A stretch of 64,000 bases of DNA, from positions 1 to 64,000 of the forward strand of contig JAAEMK010000744.1 in NCBI GenBank assembly GCA_024225635.1, in the 5' to 3' direction. The position numbers and the translations under genes were made by a program. The DNA comes from Desulfobacteraceae bacterium (GTDB lineage Bacteria > Desulfobacterota > Desulfobacteria > Desulfobacterales > Desulfobacteraceae). Positions within the stretch are counted from its first letter, which is position 1, and the number at the start of each line of letters is the position of its first letter. The notes beneath the pieces are model-generated. The model worked only from the letters and a program-made list of their open reading frames with translations, did no database searches and was not told the DNA's origin. Positions 1-8,931 of the stretch are shown piece after piece.

Positions 1-390
1 AATTGTCGAGATAATCACAAATTAAATTTTGGTATAGCTACACGGGAGACACAGGAGTCTGCCGTTATGCAATAGTTGCGAGCAAAATCCTGATTAAAAA
101 CACTGTAAGGCACTTCTGGGGTCATATGAAGGATGCCAAAAGGTCCATGAAAAACCGCATTATTATTGGACAAATTTAGTCTATTTGCATATTTCATGTG
201 TTTGGATTTATTTGTACGTTTCTTGACAAGAAATAATTCCGTTTTATGTTTATTGGAACGTTAAAGTGGTTTATGCATCAGTATAACTGTTTTAGAGCAG
301 ACAGATTGGCATTCCTCAAATGTAGTTGATTCAACGCCAGATTCATTCAATTTTCCCCGGTAATATTCTATTTGAAATTTTTGACACATA
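1..390. other. AT-rich stretch without a supported gene
   Basis: No coding region could be supported here. A 60-codon minus-strand frame exists (15-197), but it has no ribosome-binding site and no family resemblance that I recognise. The stretch is AT-rich and ends at a strong plus-strand terminator, so it is probably the 3' end of a transcript that begins left of the window. Confidence 0.5.
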
Positions 391-423
391 TAGAATCAGG
401 GTATACCCCTGATTCTATTTTTT
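391..423 (+). terminator. Rho-independent terminator
   Basis: Perfect 11-bp stem (TAGAATCAGGG at 391-401, complement at 407-417) with a 5-nt loop, followed directly by six T residues. The T-tract lies on the plus-strand side only, so it stops rightward transcription entering from outside the window. Confidence 0.8.
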
Positions 424-636
424 GCCTTTTTGGGATTTTAAGGAGATAGCCAAGGAATGTAATCAGAGTCCATGATCACATCCGGGCACCTCCACTGATT
501 GCTTATCGTATTTGACGGGCAAAAGAGTTCTTTTGTCTGTCGGTACGACATAGACCGGAATGCAGGCCCCCAAATGGGCACGACAATTTCCAGAAACGGA
601 ATTCTTGTGTACGAATCAAAAAGGGAGAAAGGAATC

Positions 637-1056
637 ATGAAGAAGTCATTTTTTATTATCATTATTTTTCTATTCCTTGGAGTTGCGGTTTCAGCATCAG
701 ACTTTGACAGTTCAATTTCAATTGCAACTGGTGAAGCTTACTTTGATATAGCCACAGGTCATAAATATATCAGGAACCATGATGGCAGTTATACGGAATA
801 TAACAAAAAAGGAAATTTATTTCGGGCCAACCTTCCCAACACCCAACCCCACCTGGCCACAAGCAGATACATCATAGAAATCACACCGGATTCGTATCTC
901 TGCTATGAAAAATTCATCAATAACAAAATGGTACAGAAATTCCTGCCTTTTTCAGATAAACACCCCAAAGGATGGAAGTGCAAAAAGCTATTGATGGCTG
1001 TAAAGGAATCACACGAATCAAGGGATATAGGTCTGGGATATACGAAAGAAAAATAG
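637..1056 (+). CDS. Small exported protein of unknown function
   Basis: Family not recognised. The frame is open from 499, but I chose the ATG at 637 because GGGAGAAAGG precedes it and the protein then begins with a classic signal peptide: MKK, a run of Ile/Phe/Leu, then a VSAS-type cleavage site near residue 20. The mature part is about 115 residues, hydrophilic, with two cysteines (a YLCYEK segment and WKCKK) that could pair outside the cytoplasm. It stands alone between an upstream terminator and a convergent receiver-domain gene. Envelope or periplasmic location is inferred from the signal peptide only. Confidence 0.65.
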   Translation: MKKSFFIIIIFLFLGVAVSASDFDSSISIATGEAYFDIATGHKYIRNHDGSYTEYNKKGNLFRANLPNTQPHLATSRYIIEITPDSYLCYEKFINNKMVQKFLPFSDKHPKGWKCKKLLMAVKESHESRDIGLGYTKEK

Positions 1057-1064
1057 CAGCATAC

Positions 1065-1091
1065 TTAGCCTCCCATGGAGGGGGAGGCTAA
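1065..1091. terminator. Hairpin between convergent genes
   Basis: Perfect 10-bp inverted repeat (TTAGCCTCCC at 1065-1074, complement at 1082-1091) in the 47-nt gap between two convergent genes. It has no T-tract on either side, so it may be a transcript-end stabiliser rather than a true intrinsic terminator. Confidence 0.5.
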
Positions 1092-1103
1092 TCCACCCTG
1101 TCC

Positions 1104-1481
1104 CTAACCGCCGGTCTTCCGCTTAATGGCTTCGCCAATGACATCCAGGTCGCCAACCGGTTTATTGAATACGTCTTCCTTGCGGATACCGAGTTTTTTG
1201 AGTTGTTCCGGAAGGAAGTACTCCGTCGATCCGGTATGAATAATGAACTCCATGCCGGAGGATATTTTGGATGCGTTAATTACAAAGTCGTTACCATCCA
1301 TCCCCGGAAGGCGGATATCCACGATGACAACACGAAAATGATGTTTTTCCAGGAGGGCAAGGGCTTCCTCGGCGCTGTCGGTGGCAACCGTATCATATCC
1401 TTCATCCTCCAGATAATCGCAGAGACCTAGCAAAACCGACGAATCATCATCCACAACCAAAATCCGAATTTGATGTGTCAT
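1104..1481 (-). CDS. Stand-alone response-regulator receiver protein
   Basis: A single CheY-like receiver domain fills the 125 residues. The acidic pocket is D10-D12, the phosphoacceptor is D55 in VVIVDIRLPGMDG, the switch Thr is T83 and the conserved Lys is K107 (NKPVG). There is no output domain, so it must act by protein contact or as a phosphorelay intermediate. It lies 2 nt downstream of the sensor kinase stop, in the same operon, so that kinase is the likely phosphodonor. Confidence 0.9.
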   Translation of the reverse strand: MTHQIRILVVDDDSSVLLGLCDYLEDEGYDTVATDSAEEALALLEKHHFRVVIVDIRLPGMDGNDFVINASKISSGMEFIIHTGSTEYFLPEQLKKLGIRKEDVFNKPVGDLDVIGEAIKRKTGG

Positions 1482-1483
1482 GA

Positions 1484-3406
1484 TCAGGTACTCCTTTCCA
1501 GGGGAAGCCGGATAACGAACTTTGATCCGCTGCCGGGCATGGACTCCAGGGTCATTGTGCCGTTATGGTTTTCAGTGATAATGAAATAGGATACGGACAA
1601 TCCAAGACCGGTTCCCTGGCCGACTCCCTTGGTCGTAAAAAAAGGTTCAAACACCCGCTTCCTGACGGCTTCAGGCATCCCGGGACCGTTATCTTCCACT
1701 TCAATACGGAGCATTTTGCCCTCCTTTTTTGCCCGGAGTATAATAAGCGGCCTGCGGGCCCTGCCGTCTTTCATCATGGATTCCTTGCCTTCCGCCATGG
1801 CCTGGGCAGCGTTCTTGAGAAGATTGAGTATCACCTGCTGTATCTTGGAGCCTTCACAATAGACCATGGGCAGCTCAGGTTCATACTCCCTCAATATTTC
1901 TATCTGCCGAAAATCGTATTTCTTTTTCAGATCATAATCACTGGAAGCCAGATTCAAGGTTTTATCCAGGAGATCCCGTATATTATGCGAAAGGAAATGG
2001 GACTCACTCTTGCGGCTGAAACTCAACATGTTATCCACAATCACCGCAGCCCGCTTGCCGGAATTCCTAACCGCCTCCAACATCCTCAGGATGCCCCGTT
2101 TATCAATAAAAGCCTTGATGGATTCAATGGAGGTTCCGCATTCTTTTGCGGCCTGGTCGTTCACCGGCGAACTTTGAGTAAGACGCCGTAACGCATTCTG
2201 GGTATTTTGAAGCACGCCGGCAAGGGGATTGTTGATTTCATGGGCCATACCGGCCGCAAGACCGCCCACGGAAAACATCTTCTCGGATTGAACCATCATC
2301 TCCTCCATCAGGACACGTTCAGTTACATCATCGATACGGATAACCGCGCCGTCAACACTGTCTGAGATAAGCGGGTAAACCGTGATATCCGAAAACCGCC
2401 TTTCCCCGTCCACTTGGACGGCAACCGTTGCATCCCTCTGCACCTCCCGGGAAACAATTGCCTGCCGGACCCGTTCCATCTCTCCCGCCATCAGGGGAAA
2501 TACTTCCGGCAGCATATGCCCTTGTGCTTTTTCCTGTGTCAGTCCGGTTACACGACAGGCTTCCCGGTTCCACTGTGTCACCCGCCCTTCCGGATCAATG
2601 CCCACAAGTACCGACGGCATGGAATCAATAATGTTCGTCAAAAGATTTCGCAGACGCTTCATCTCTTCCGCAAATTTCCGGAGTTCATTCTCGGCCTTAT
2701 CCCTTTCAGCCTCCCTGAGGCGAATCTGCTTCAACATATTGTTAAAACCGTCATATAGAACGCCAATTTCATCATCACCGATTTTTTGAACCCGGATGGA
2801 ATAATCCGCCCCTTTGGAAACTTGCCCGGTCACTTGAGCCAACTCCAGTATGGGACGGGAAATCACCCTTTGGAACCGGGATGCCAGCCAATAGGACATA
2901 ATGACCAGAACGGCCATCAGGCATATCATGGTGACAAGATATGTTTCGATTTTTTCATGAAGCAAGGCTGTTGAAAACCTGAGATAAAGGGTACCGTACC
3001 GCTTGTTTTGAAATGTGACGGGATGATACAGATTTAAAAAATTTCCTTCAAATTTTCCGAATGTAACGTTTGTGGGAATGGGGGTTTCAATGACCTGGCC
3101 GTTCCTGGAGAACGAGGCAAACGGGAGTCCTTTGTCATCGTATAAAACGCCATTGTCAACCGCATGCATTCCTTCAAGCCTTGCCAGCATCTCTTCCGCA
3201 CCATTTTTATCTTCAAAGACCAGGGGAGATACCAGATAATCACCAATCAGTTGGGCACTTATCAATGCATTATCATGCATATCCTCTTTAAAGATCCGAA
3301 TATCATTGATAATGACAACGCCAAATCCCAAAAAAATGGCCACAAGGGTGCTTGAGATAATAATTCCAATAATCTTTTTCTTGATGGATAGATTTCGGAA
3401 TTTCAT
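1484..3406 (-). CDS. Membrane sensor histidine kinase (HAMP-PAS-HATPase)
   Basis: Two N-terminal membrane segments (about residues 11-32 and 155-175) bracket a periplasmic sensor region. A HAMP linker follows, then a coiled coil, a PAS domain (about 250-360), a dimerisation/phosphoacceptor domain with H389 in MAHEINNPLAG, and a C-terminal ATPase domain with NLLKNAAQA, DNGPGMP and GQGTGLGLSVS boxes. Three consecutive ATGs are possible starts. I chose the third because the GGAGA site then lies at normal spacing. It is the middle gene of a yfiR-like / kinase / receiver operon, so the periplasmic YfiR-type protein may tune its sensing. Confidence 0.9.
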   Translation of the reverse strand: MKFRNLSIKKKIIGIIISSTLVAIFLGFGVVIINDIRIFKEDMHDNALISAQLIGDYLVSPLVFEDKNGAEEMLARLEGMHAVDNGVLYDDKGLPFASFSRNGQVIETPIPTNVTFGKFEGNFLNLYHPVTFQNKRYGTLYLRFSTALLHEKIETYLVTMICLMAVLVIMSYWLASRFQRVISRPILELAQVTGQVSKGADYSIRVQKIGDDEIGVLYDGFNNMLKQIRLREAERDKAENELRKFAEEMKRLRNLLTNIIDSMPSVLVGIDPEGRVTQWNREACRVTGLTQEKAQGHMLPEVFPLMAGEMERVRQAIVSREVQRDATVAVQVDGERRFSDITVYPLISDSVDGAVIRIDDVTERVLMEEMMVQSEKMFSVGGLAAGMAHEINNPLAGVLQNTQNALRRLTQSSPVNDQAAKECGTSIESIKAFIDKRGILRMLEAVRNSGKRAAVIVDNMLSFSRKSESHFLSHNIRDLLDKTLNLASSDYDLKKKYDFRQIEILREYEPELPMVYCEGSKIQQVILNLLKNAAQAMAEGKESMMKDGRARRPLIILRAKKEGKMLRIEVEDNGPGMPEAVRKRVFEPFFTTKGVGQGTGLGLSVSYFIITENHNGTMTLESMPGSGSKFVIRLPLERST

Positions 3407-3408
3407 CA

Positions 3409-3960
3409 TCATTCTCCATGAACAGGTTTTACGATTTTTGCGAACTGCAAAAGGCGATAATCCATAATCAGTCCTGACTTACGGACCGCTGCTTCATTGA
3501 TCGCAAACCGAAGCATACGTTTGTCCATATAAAAATTAATCAGGACGCCTTTTTCCGCAAACCCCTTTGAATCACCGACCGTAAGGATGGGTTTATCTTC
3601 CGTAAAAGAAAGGAGTTGAACCAGATCACGCCTTTGGGAAGCGGAAATAAACAACAAGTGACAGGACAATGATTCCGTCGCCTTTTTAATATACCGGATT
3701 TCCACCTTTCGGTCTTTTATTTTTTTTTCCGAATAGATTTGTTCCAGAAAACCGCCAAAGGGATTTTTCCCGATCACACCAATCACGAATTTTTGTAAGG
3801 GTTTTTCAACCGGATTCATACCTGGCCATTCAATAAAACGGGTAAACCGTTCAAGGAAAACCGCCTTGACCTCATATTCCAGAAGATCCGCATATGCTGA
3901 ATTCGGCCCACAAAGCACTATCAACAAAAAGATTGCAGATGCTTTCAAATTGTTCAGCAT
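3409..3960 (-). CDS. YfiR-family periplasmic protein (DUF4154)
   Basis: Signal peptide (residues 1-24, ending AYADLLEYE) followed by the YfiR core: the YEVKAVFLERFTRFIEWP opening, the central FVIGVIGKNPFG strand, the CHLLFIS segment and the GVLINFYMDKRMLRFAIN end. In Pseudomonas YfiR is a periplasmic repressor of the YfiN cyclase; elsewhere the family sits beside CHASE8-type sensors. Here the neighbour is a histidine kinase, so a periplasmic input to that kinase is inferred. AGGAA lies at good spacing before the ATG. The stop lies within the start region of the kinase gene, so the two are translationally coupled. Confidence 0.85.
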   Translation of the reverse strand: MLNNLKASAIFLLIVLCGPNSAYADLLEYEVKAVFLERFTRFIEWPGMNPVEKPLQKFVIGVIGKNPFGGFLEQIYSEKKIKDRKVEIRYIKKATESLSCHLLFISASQRRDLVQLLSFTEDKPILTVGDSKGFAEKGVLINFYMDKRMLRFAINEAAVRKSGLIMDYRLLQFAKIVKPVHGE

Positions 3961-4145
3961 ACGGGTTCCTCGTATTATCTGGCCTTGATCATCATTTCGG
4001 CCACCCTGCGAACCGGGAAGAAACTGACACGGACATGGTAAACACCTGAAAAGCCGGAGATATAATCAATATCACTTATCACAGGGGATTAGTCAATATT
4101 ATTATCAAAGAGTGTCAACCCGGTTAAGGCGCTGCCCCCCTTGAT

Positions 4146-5021
4146 TCATGTCATATCCGGTTTTCCGGCTTCTTCATGTACGATTCTCTGGAATTCTGTC
4201 AACGCCCTGGTTGTGACGATATCTTTCCGCTTTATCAAATGGATACCCAGATGACCGGTGTTTTTGGGCAGTTTATAGATCCTGATCCTGTCGTTATAGT
4301 TTAATTGGTGTATCAGGGAGACGGGAAACAATGTGACCCCAAGACCGGCGGATACGCATCCCAGAATACCTTCATGGGAACCGAACTCCATGATTTTAAA
4401 ACAATGGACCCCTTTTTGGGCAAACCAGTTCTTAAGAATACGCCTGTAGGTACAGCCCATGGGAAAGACAATCAATGTCGGTCGTTCCATGGATTCCGGC
4501 GGATCGGCATTTTTGCCGGTAACCACGACCAGTTCTTCGTTGAATACGGGAATCCGGTCAAGCGCTATGTTTTTCGCGGAGGCCTCTACGAAAGCGGCAT
4601 CCAGCTGATACCCGGCAATCATGGCTTTGAGCTCTGTATCGGTTCCGGTTTGAATGGTTAAGTCGACATCAGGATATTCCTGGTGATAACGGGCAAGTAT
4701 CACGGGCAAGCGGGCTGCGGCGGTCGACTCCAGAGAACCGATGTTGAGCGGTCCTTTCACGGTTTCCGTTTCCTGAACCGCCTGCCTGGCTTCTTTGAAA
4801 AGCACCAGGGCTTTTTCAGCATACCCCATGAGAATCTTCCCCGAGGGGGTCAATTCCATGCCTCTTTTTTTTCGGTAAAATAACGGCACCTCCAATTCGG
4901 CCTCAAGCTGCTTAATCCGGGTCGTAACGTTTGACTGGACGCAATTCAATTTCAAAGCAGCCTTTGAGACACTTCCCTCAACGCCGGTGTTGTAAAAGAT
5001 TCTGAGGCTCCCCAGGTCCAT
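4146..5021 (-). CDS. LysR-family transcriptional regulator
   Basis: The N-terminal winged helix-turn-helix (residues 1-60, with SVSKAALKLNCVQSNVTTRI) and the C-terminal periplasmic-binding-like effector domain are both clear. I start at the ATG at 5021 because GGAGGG lies 3-8 nt before it and the protein then opens MDLGSLRIFY as usual for the family; the open frame extends 14 codons further upstream without a ribosome site. At 291 residues it is of normal length. It is divergent from the EamA exporter, the common arrangement for a regulator and its target, so control of that gene is inferred. Confidence 0.9.
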   Translation of the reverse strand: MDLGSLRIFYNTGVEGSVSKAALKLNCVQSNVTTRIKQLEAELEVPLFYRKKRGMELTPSGKILMGYAEKALVLFKEARQAVQETETVKGPLNIGSLESTAAARLPVILARYHQEYPDVDLTIQTGTDTELKAMIAGYQLDAAFVEASAKNIALDRIPVFNEELVVVTGKNADPPESMERPTLIVFPMGCTYRRILKNWFAQKGVHCFKIMEFGSHEGILGCVSAGLGVTLFPVSLIHQLNYNDRIRIYKLPKNTGHLGIHLIKRKDIVTTRALTEFQRIVHEEAGKPDMT

Positions 5022-5136
5022 TTTCCCTCCAATACTATCACTATTTAAGAACAAAACATTCATTTATATTCATTTGACATGATATTAGTAAATCCACCAT
5101 AATGGGTCAACGAAAACCCCTGAAAGGATCTGAACC

Positions 5137-6009
5137 TTGGTTAAAATCCATATCATACTAGTAATTATTTTCTGGGCGTCCGCCTTTGCGGGAATCCGCC
5201 ATGCTGTTCTTGAATATCACCCGTTTGAGCTGGCTTTATTCAGGTATATCGTTGCATCGATCACCTTATTGATCATCGCGATCTTTAAAAAGATACGATT
5301 ACCGGCCACTAAGGATCTTTTCCGTTTTTTTGCCACGGGCATCATCGGGATAGCAATGTATAATATCGCCCTGAATTATGGAGAACTCACAACCACCGCC
5401 GGAGAGGCCTGTTTTATCGTCAACACGGCACCATTGTTCACCACTCTTATGGGATGCTGTTTTCTTAAGGAAAGAATCAGGCTTAATTTTGTGACTGGAT
5501 TGATCATCAGTTTTTCAGGCGTAGCATTAATCGCATTCTCCTTTTCAAACGGTATCGCCTTTAAACCCGGCTCCCTTTATATACTCGCTGCGGCAATGGC
5601 CCAGGCCCTGTATTTTATCCTGCAAAAACCATTGTTGAATAACTATACGCCCATTGAAGTCACCTGCTATTGTTTGTGGAGCGGTACAATTGCAATGGTC
5701 CCTTTTGGAGTCGGCTTTTTGGAAAAGCTGTCATCCGTCAGCCCGGGATATACAATCACGGTTATTTATCTGGGCATTTTTCCGGCTGCCATCGCTTATG
5801 TGTGCTGGGCCTCAGCCCTGTCAAGCATGGATGCGTCAAAAGCCGCTTCATTTTTATACGCTGTGCCCGTGACCACCATTCTTATCGAATGGATCTGGTT
5901 AGGTGAAATCCCATCCCCTGTTTCAATCATTGGCGGCTGTATTGCCATCGCAGGTGTTATTTATGCCAATATAAAGATGAAATCCATTAAAAAAGGAGAG
6001 GTAATATGA
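5137..6009 (+). CDS. EamA/DMT-family small-molecule exporter
   Basis: Ten predicted membrane segments in two EamA repeats, with a short basic patch between segments 2 and 3 (KKIRLPATK). Members of this family export amino acids, metabolites or drugs; the substrate cannot be read here. The start is a TTG preceded by GAAAGGAT; no in-frame ATG fits better because the first membrane helix begins at once. It overlaps the flavin-reductase remnant by 4 nt (ATGA) and is divergent from the LysR gene. Confidence 0.87.
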   Translation: MVKIHIILVIIFWASAFAGIRHAVLEYHPFELALFRYIVASITLLIIAIFKKIRLPATKDLFRFFATGIIGIAMYNIALNYGELTTTAGEACFIVNTAPLFTTLMGCCFLKERIRLNFVTGLIISFSGVALIAFSFSNGIAFKPGSLYILAAAMAQALYFILQKPLLNNYTPIEVTCYCLWSGTIAMVPFGVGFLEKLSSVSPGYTITVIYLGIFPAAIAYVCWASALSSMDASKAASFLYAVPVTTILIEWIWLGEIPSPVSIIGGCIAIAGVIYANIKMKSIKKGEVI

Positions 6010-6197
6010 AAAAACAATTGGGGCCTTCCGATGCTATTTTCCCGGTGCCTGCCGCATTGATCGTGAGTGGAACAAATGAAGATGCGAATATTATCACACT
6101 GGCATGGGTGGGTATTGCAAGCTCAACGCCCCCGACCATCGGAATTTCAGTTCGAAATCAGCGGTATTCGTTGGAGCTGATACGGACATCCCCCTGA
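6006..6197 (+). pseudogene. Truncated flavin reductase (flavoredoxin-like)
   Basis: The 63 codons match the opening of FMN-binding split-barrel flavin reductases: GPSDAIFPVPAALIVSG, ITLAWVGIASSTPPTIGIS and then RYSLELI. The family is normally about 170-200 residues and continues with a segment like EFTVNIP. Here it ends after RTSP, two bases before the stop codon of the convergent gene, so two thirds of the protein is missing. The gene overlaps the EamA exporter by ATGA and may still be translated, but the FMN-binding barrel cannot form. A deletion or rearrangement joined the two genes near 6190. Confidence 0.8.
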
Positions 6198-6199
6198 GT

Positions 6200-8668
6200 T
6201 CACCCTTCCATCTCGGTTCGGTTGCGCCCGGCCTTCTTGGCCCGGTACAAGGCCAGGTCGGCATCTTTGTACATGGACTCCATGTCGGCAGGATAGGTTG
6301 AAACGACAAAACCAAAGGATGCGGTCACACAATCCGACACCGGACTGTGCCGGTGCTCCATGGCCAGGTCCTGGATGGTAAGCCTCATATTTTCGACAAA
6401 GCCCATTGCCTGGTCGGGATCGATGGGGGTAAAGAGGATTCCGAACTCTTCGCCCCCGAGCCGGAAGGCATGATCCGTGCCCCGCCTGCAATGGTCCAGG
6501 AGCACCTGTCCTACCCGGACAAGGGCGTCATCCCCCATCTGGTGACCATAGCAATCGTTATACTGTTTAAAATAATCGATATCCATGAGCGCAAAGGACA
6601 GGTATTGGCCGGAACGGCGGACCCTGCGAATTTCAAGGGGAAAGATCTCCTTGAAGTTTCGGCGGTTAAAAAGGCCGGTCAACGGGTCAATGGCCGCAAG
6701 CTGTTTTACCTTGTCCTTTTCCTTGCGCAACTCATCTTCAACCTGGTTTCTCACCTGGATCTCCTTCCGGAGTCTCAGGTTCAGGCTTGACAGCCGCCGG
6801 TTCCAGTACGCGGAAGCCCACAGGACCAGCAGGGCCGGCAGCAGCACCTTCCAGAGCAGCCCATAATCAAAACCGTGCTCATAGCGCATGGTGATCCACT
6901 TCTGATAGATGGTGTTCCGTTCCTTTTCTGAGATGGAAGCGATCGCCTTTTCAACCACTGCCGCAAACAGGGGCCAGTCATTGCGCACGGCCATGCTGAT
7001 CTCATGGCCATGGGGGGTTGTCCCGGAGACCTTGAGGGTGGTGATCCCCTTTTTCTTGATCACATAATTTGCCGTGGCAAGGTTACCCACATAGGCGTAG
7101 GCCTTTCCCGTAACCACAAGGTCAAGGGCCTTTGCCGTGGTGTCTTCGGGATAGAGGGCAATGGCCGGATAGTTTTCCCTGAGGATCTCATGCTCCGCAT
7201 AATCCCTGACAACGGCGACCGTGCATCCATTCAAGGCCGTCAAATCCTCAACAAAATCCACATTTTCGTTGGTGATCACCACCAGGGGAAAATTCAGGTA
7301 GGGTTTGGTAAAGATCATGGTCTTTTGCCGCCGGGAAGTGGGCACAATGGCGGCCATCATGTCCACCTGCCGATTTTCCATGGCGGTCAGGGTTTCCGAC
7401 CAGGACATCTCCCTTGAATAGACAAACCGTATGCCAAGACGCTCTTCCAGGATTCGAACATAGTCGGCGACAATGCCTTCATACCTGCCGTCCGGGTCAA
7501 GGAATTCAAACGGCGGCCAGTCCGCATCGATACCAAGCCGGATACTGGGATGTCCGGCCAGCCACCGGCGCTCCTGTTCGGTAAGCGTTAATTCCCCTGC
7601 ACCTGGATAAAAGGTGTCGATCAGATGAAGCAGATCAAAATGATACAGCAAGGACTCACTTTGGGATTTTGATAAACTCTTGAAATCGATGCGCTCCCAG
7701 GTGTCGGCCAAAAAGCCTGCCACCTGGTCCACGTTGCTGCTGTCGATGGCATACATCCCGGTATTGAACATGGTATTTTCCTGGGAGAAATCCCTGCCGT
7801 TCAGATAATCGTACATCAGGATCAGCGCCCATGCCCCTTCGAACATGTGCCCGCCCACACTTACCCCGATTTGATCGGATCGAATTCCTCTTACGGCACC
7901 GTCGCTCCAGTCGATGCCGCCGGTCACGATCCTGTCCCGGTCAATGCCCATCCCATTCAGGGCATCCATCACCCCAAGCGAAATATCATCCCCGGCCGCC
8001 CACACGGTATTGATATCGGGATAGCGGCGGAATGCAGATTCAAACACCTGCCTGGCTTTTTCCCGGCTCCAGCTTTTGCCGGCATCCACGATCCCGTACA
8101 GGGTCACATCCTCCCGGTTTGAAACAACCGCCTCCAGGCCCTTGACACGGTCAATGGATTATTTCTCCAGGGGATTTCCCTGGATGGCAAGCATGCGGCT
8201 CCTGCCCCACCCGGCAGCTTTACCGATATCGATCAACCGTTCGGCAAGCAATCCCCCTGCCCTGACATCATCCGGGGTAATGCTGCCGATCCAGAACGGG
8301 AACTGTGTTCTTGGCACCATCATGGGATCTTTAAACCCTGTGTTATAAAGCAGGGCTGGCACCTTGAACCGGCCCGCAACCCTGAGAATCTCTTTGCCGA
8401 TATTTTCGTAATTCATGAAGATGATACCGTCCGTTCCCTGGCGGCATGCGGTTCTCACCTGTTCCAGCATGGTTTCCCCGCGGTTGCCGGCCTCATGGAC
8501 CGTAAGTGTCACCCCAAGATCACCGGCTGCCGACCGGGTAAGCCTGACAAGGGTGGACCAGAAACGGGTATCATCCCGGGGAACGAACAGGGACACCCGG
8601 AAAGCCGAAGCAGGGGAAGCAAACAGCAGAAAGAAAGTCACGATAATGATCAAGCTGTTTTTTTGCAT
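6200..8668 (-). pseudogene. PBP1 - SBP_bac_3 - GGDEF receptor gene split by in-frame TAA
   Basis: One reading frame of about 823 codons encodes a signal peptide, a type-1 periplasmic binding domain (sugar-receptor style), a second binding domain of the SBP_bac_3 type (about 180-410 of the downstream part), a membrane helix (LLPALLVLWASAYW), a short coiled coil and a GGDEF diguanylate cyclase with an intact RLGGEEF site. A TAA at 8161-8159 breaks the first binding domain between QGNPLEK and SIDRVKGLEAVV. Both sides remain in the same frame and homology is continuous, so this is a single nonsense change or a sequencing error. An ATG at 8107 could restart without a signal peptide. I chose the start MQKNS at 8668. 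Confidence 0.8.
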
Positions 8669-8803
8669 CAATGCCCCCTCCGGAATTAAATTTCTCATAT
8701 CATACAGCCTTTCGCGGCGATTGTTCAAGAAAAATGAGCCCTGAACACCCCCCCGGCCGGTTTCCACCGGTAACCCGCCGGGAGCACAGGCTCTTCTTTT
8801 TCG

Positions 8804-8834
8804 TTTTTATAAAAACCTTGATTTTTATAAAGAC
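8804..8834. promoter_or_regulatory. Direct repeat upstream of the T6SS operon
   Basis: Two near-identical 13-mers, TTTTTATAAAAAC (8804-8816) and TTTTTATAAAGAC (8822-8834), repeat with an 18-nt period in the divergent region between the receptor-GGDEF gene and the first T6SS operon gene. The first is also palindromic. A regulator binding site or AT-rich promoter element is plausible; no clear -35/-10 pair could be fixed. Confidence 0.35.
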
Positions 8835-8931
8835 ACCAGCTAAACATGAGGATAATAATCCGAGCCCAACGACAGTAGAATATCGTAACCGCTTTAGTTG
8901 CATCCATTGACATGAACAGGAAAATGGCGCT

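Noticed and set aside
15-197. 60-codon minus-strand frame at the left end
   Set aside because: No ribosome site, no known family, and low-complexity AT-rich surroundings; not enough to call a gene.
438-662. 74-codon minus-strand frame opposite the exported protein
   Set aside because: Overlaps the signal-peptide start of the supported plus-strand gene and has no signals of its own.
8159-8161. Possible recoded stop (selenocysteine) in the GGDEF receptor
   Set aside because: The codon is TAA, not TGA, and homologous families have no selenocysteine there; a nonsense change is simpler.
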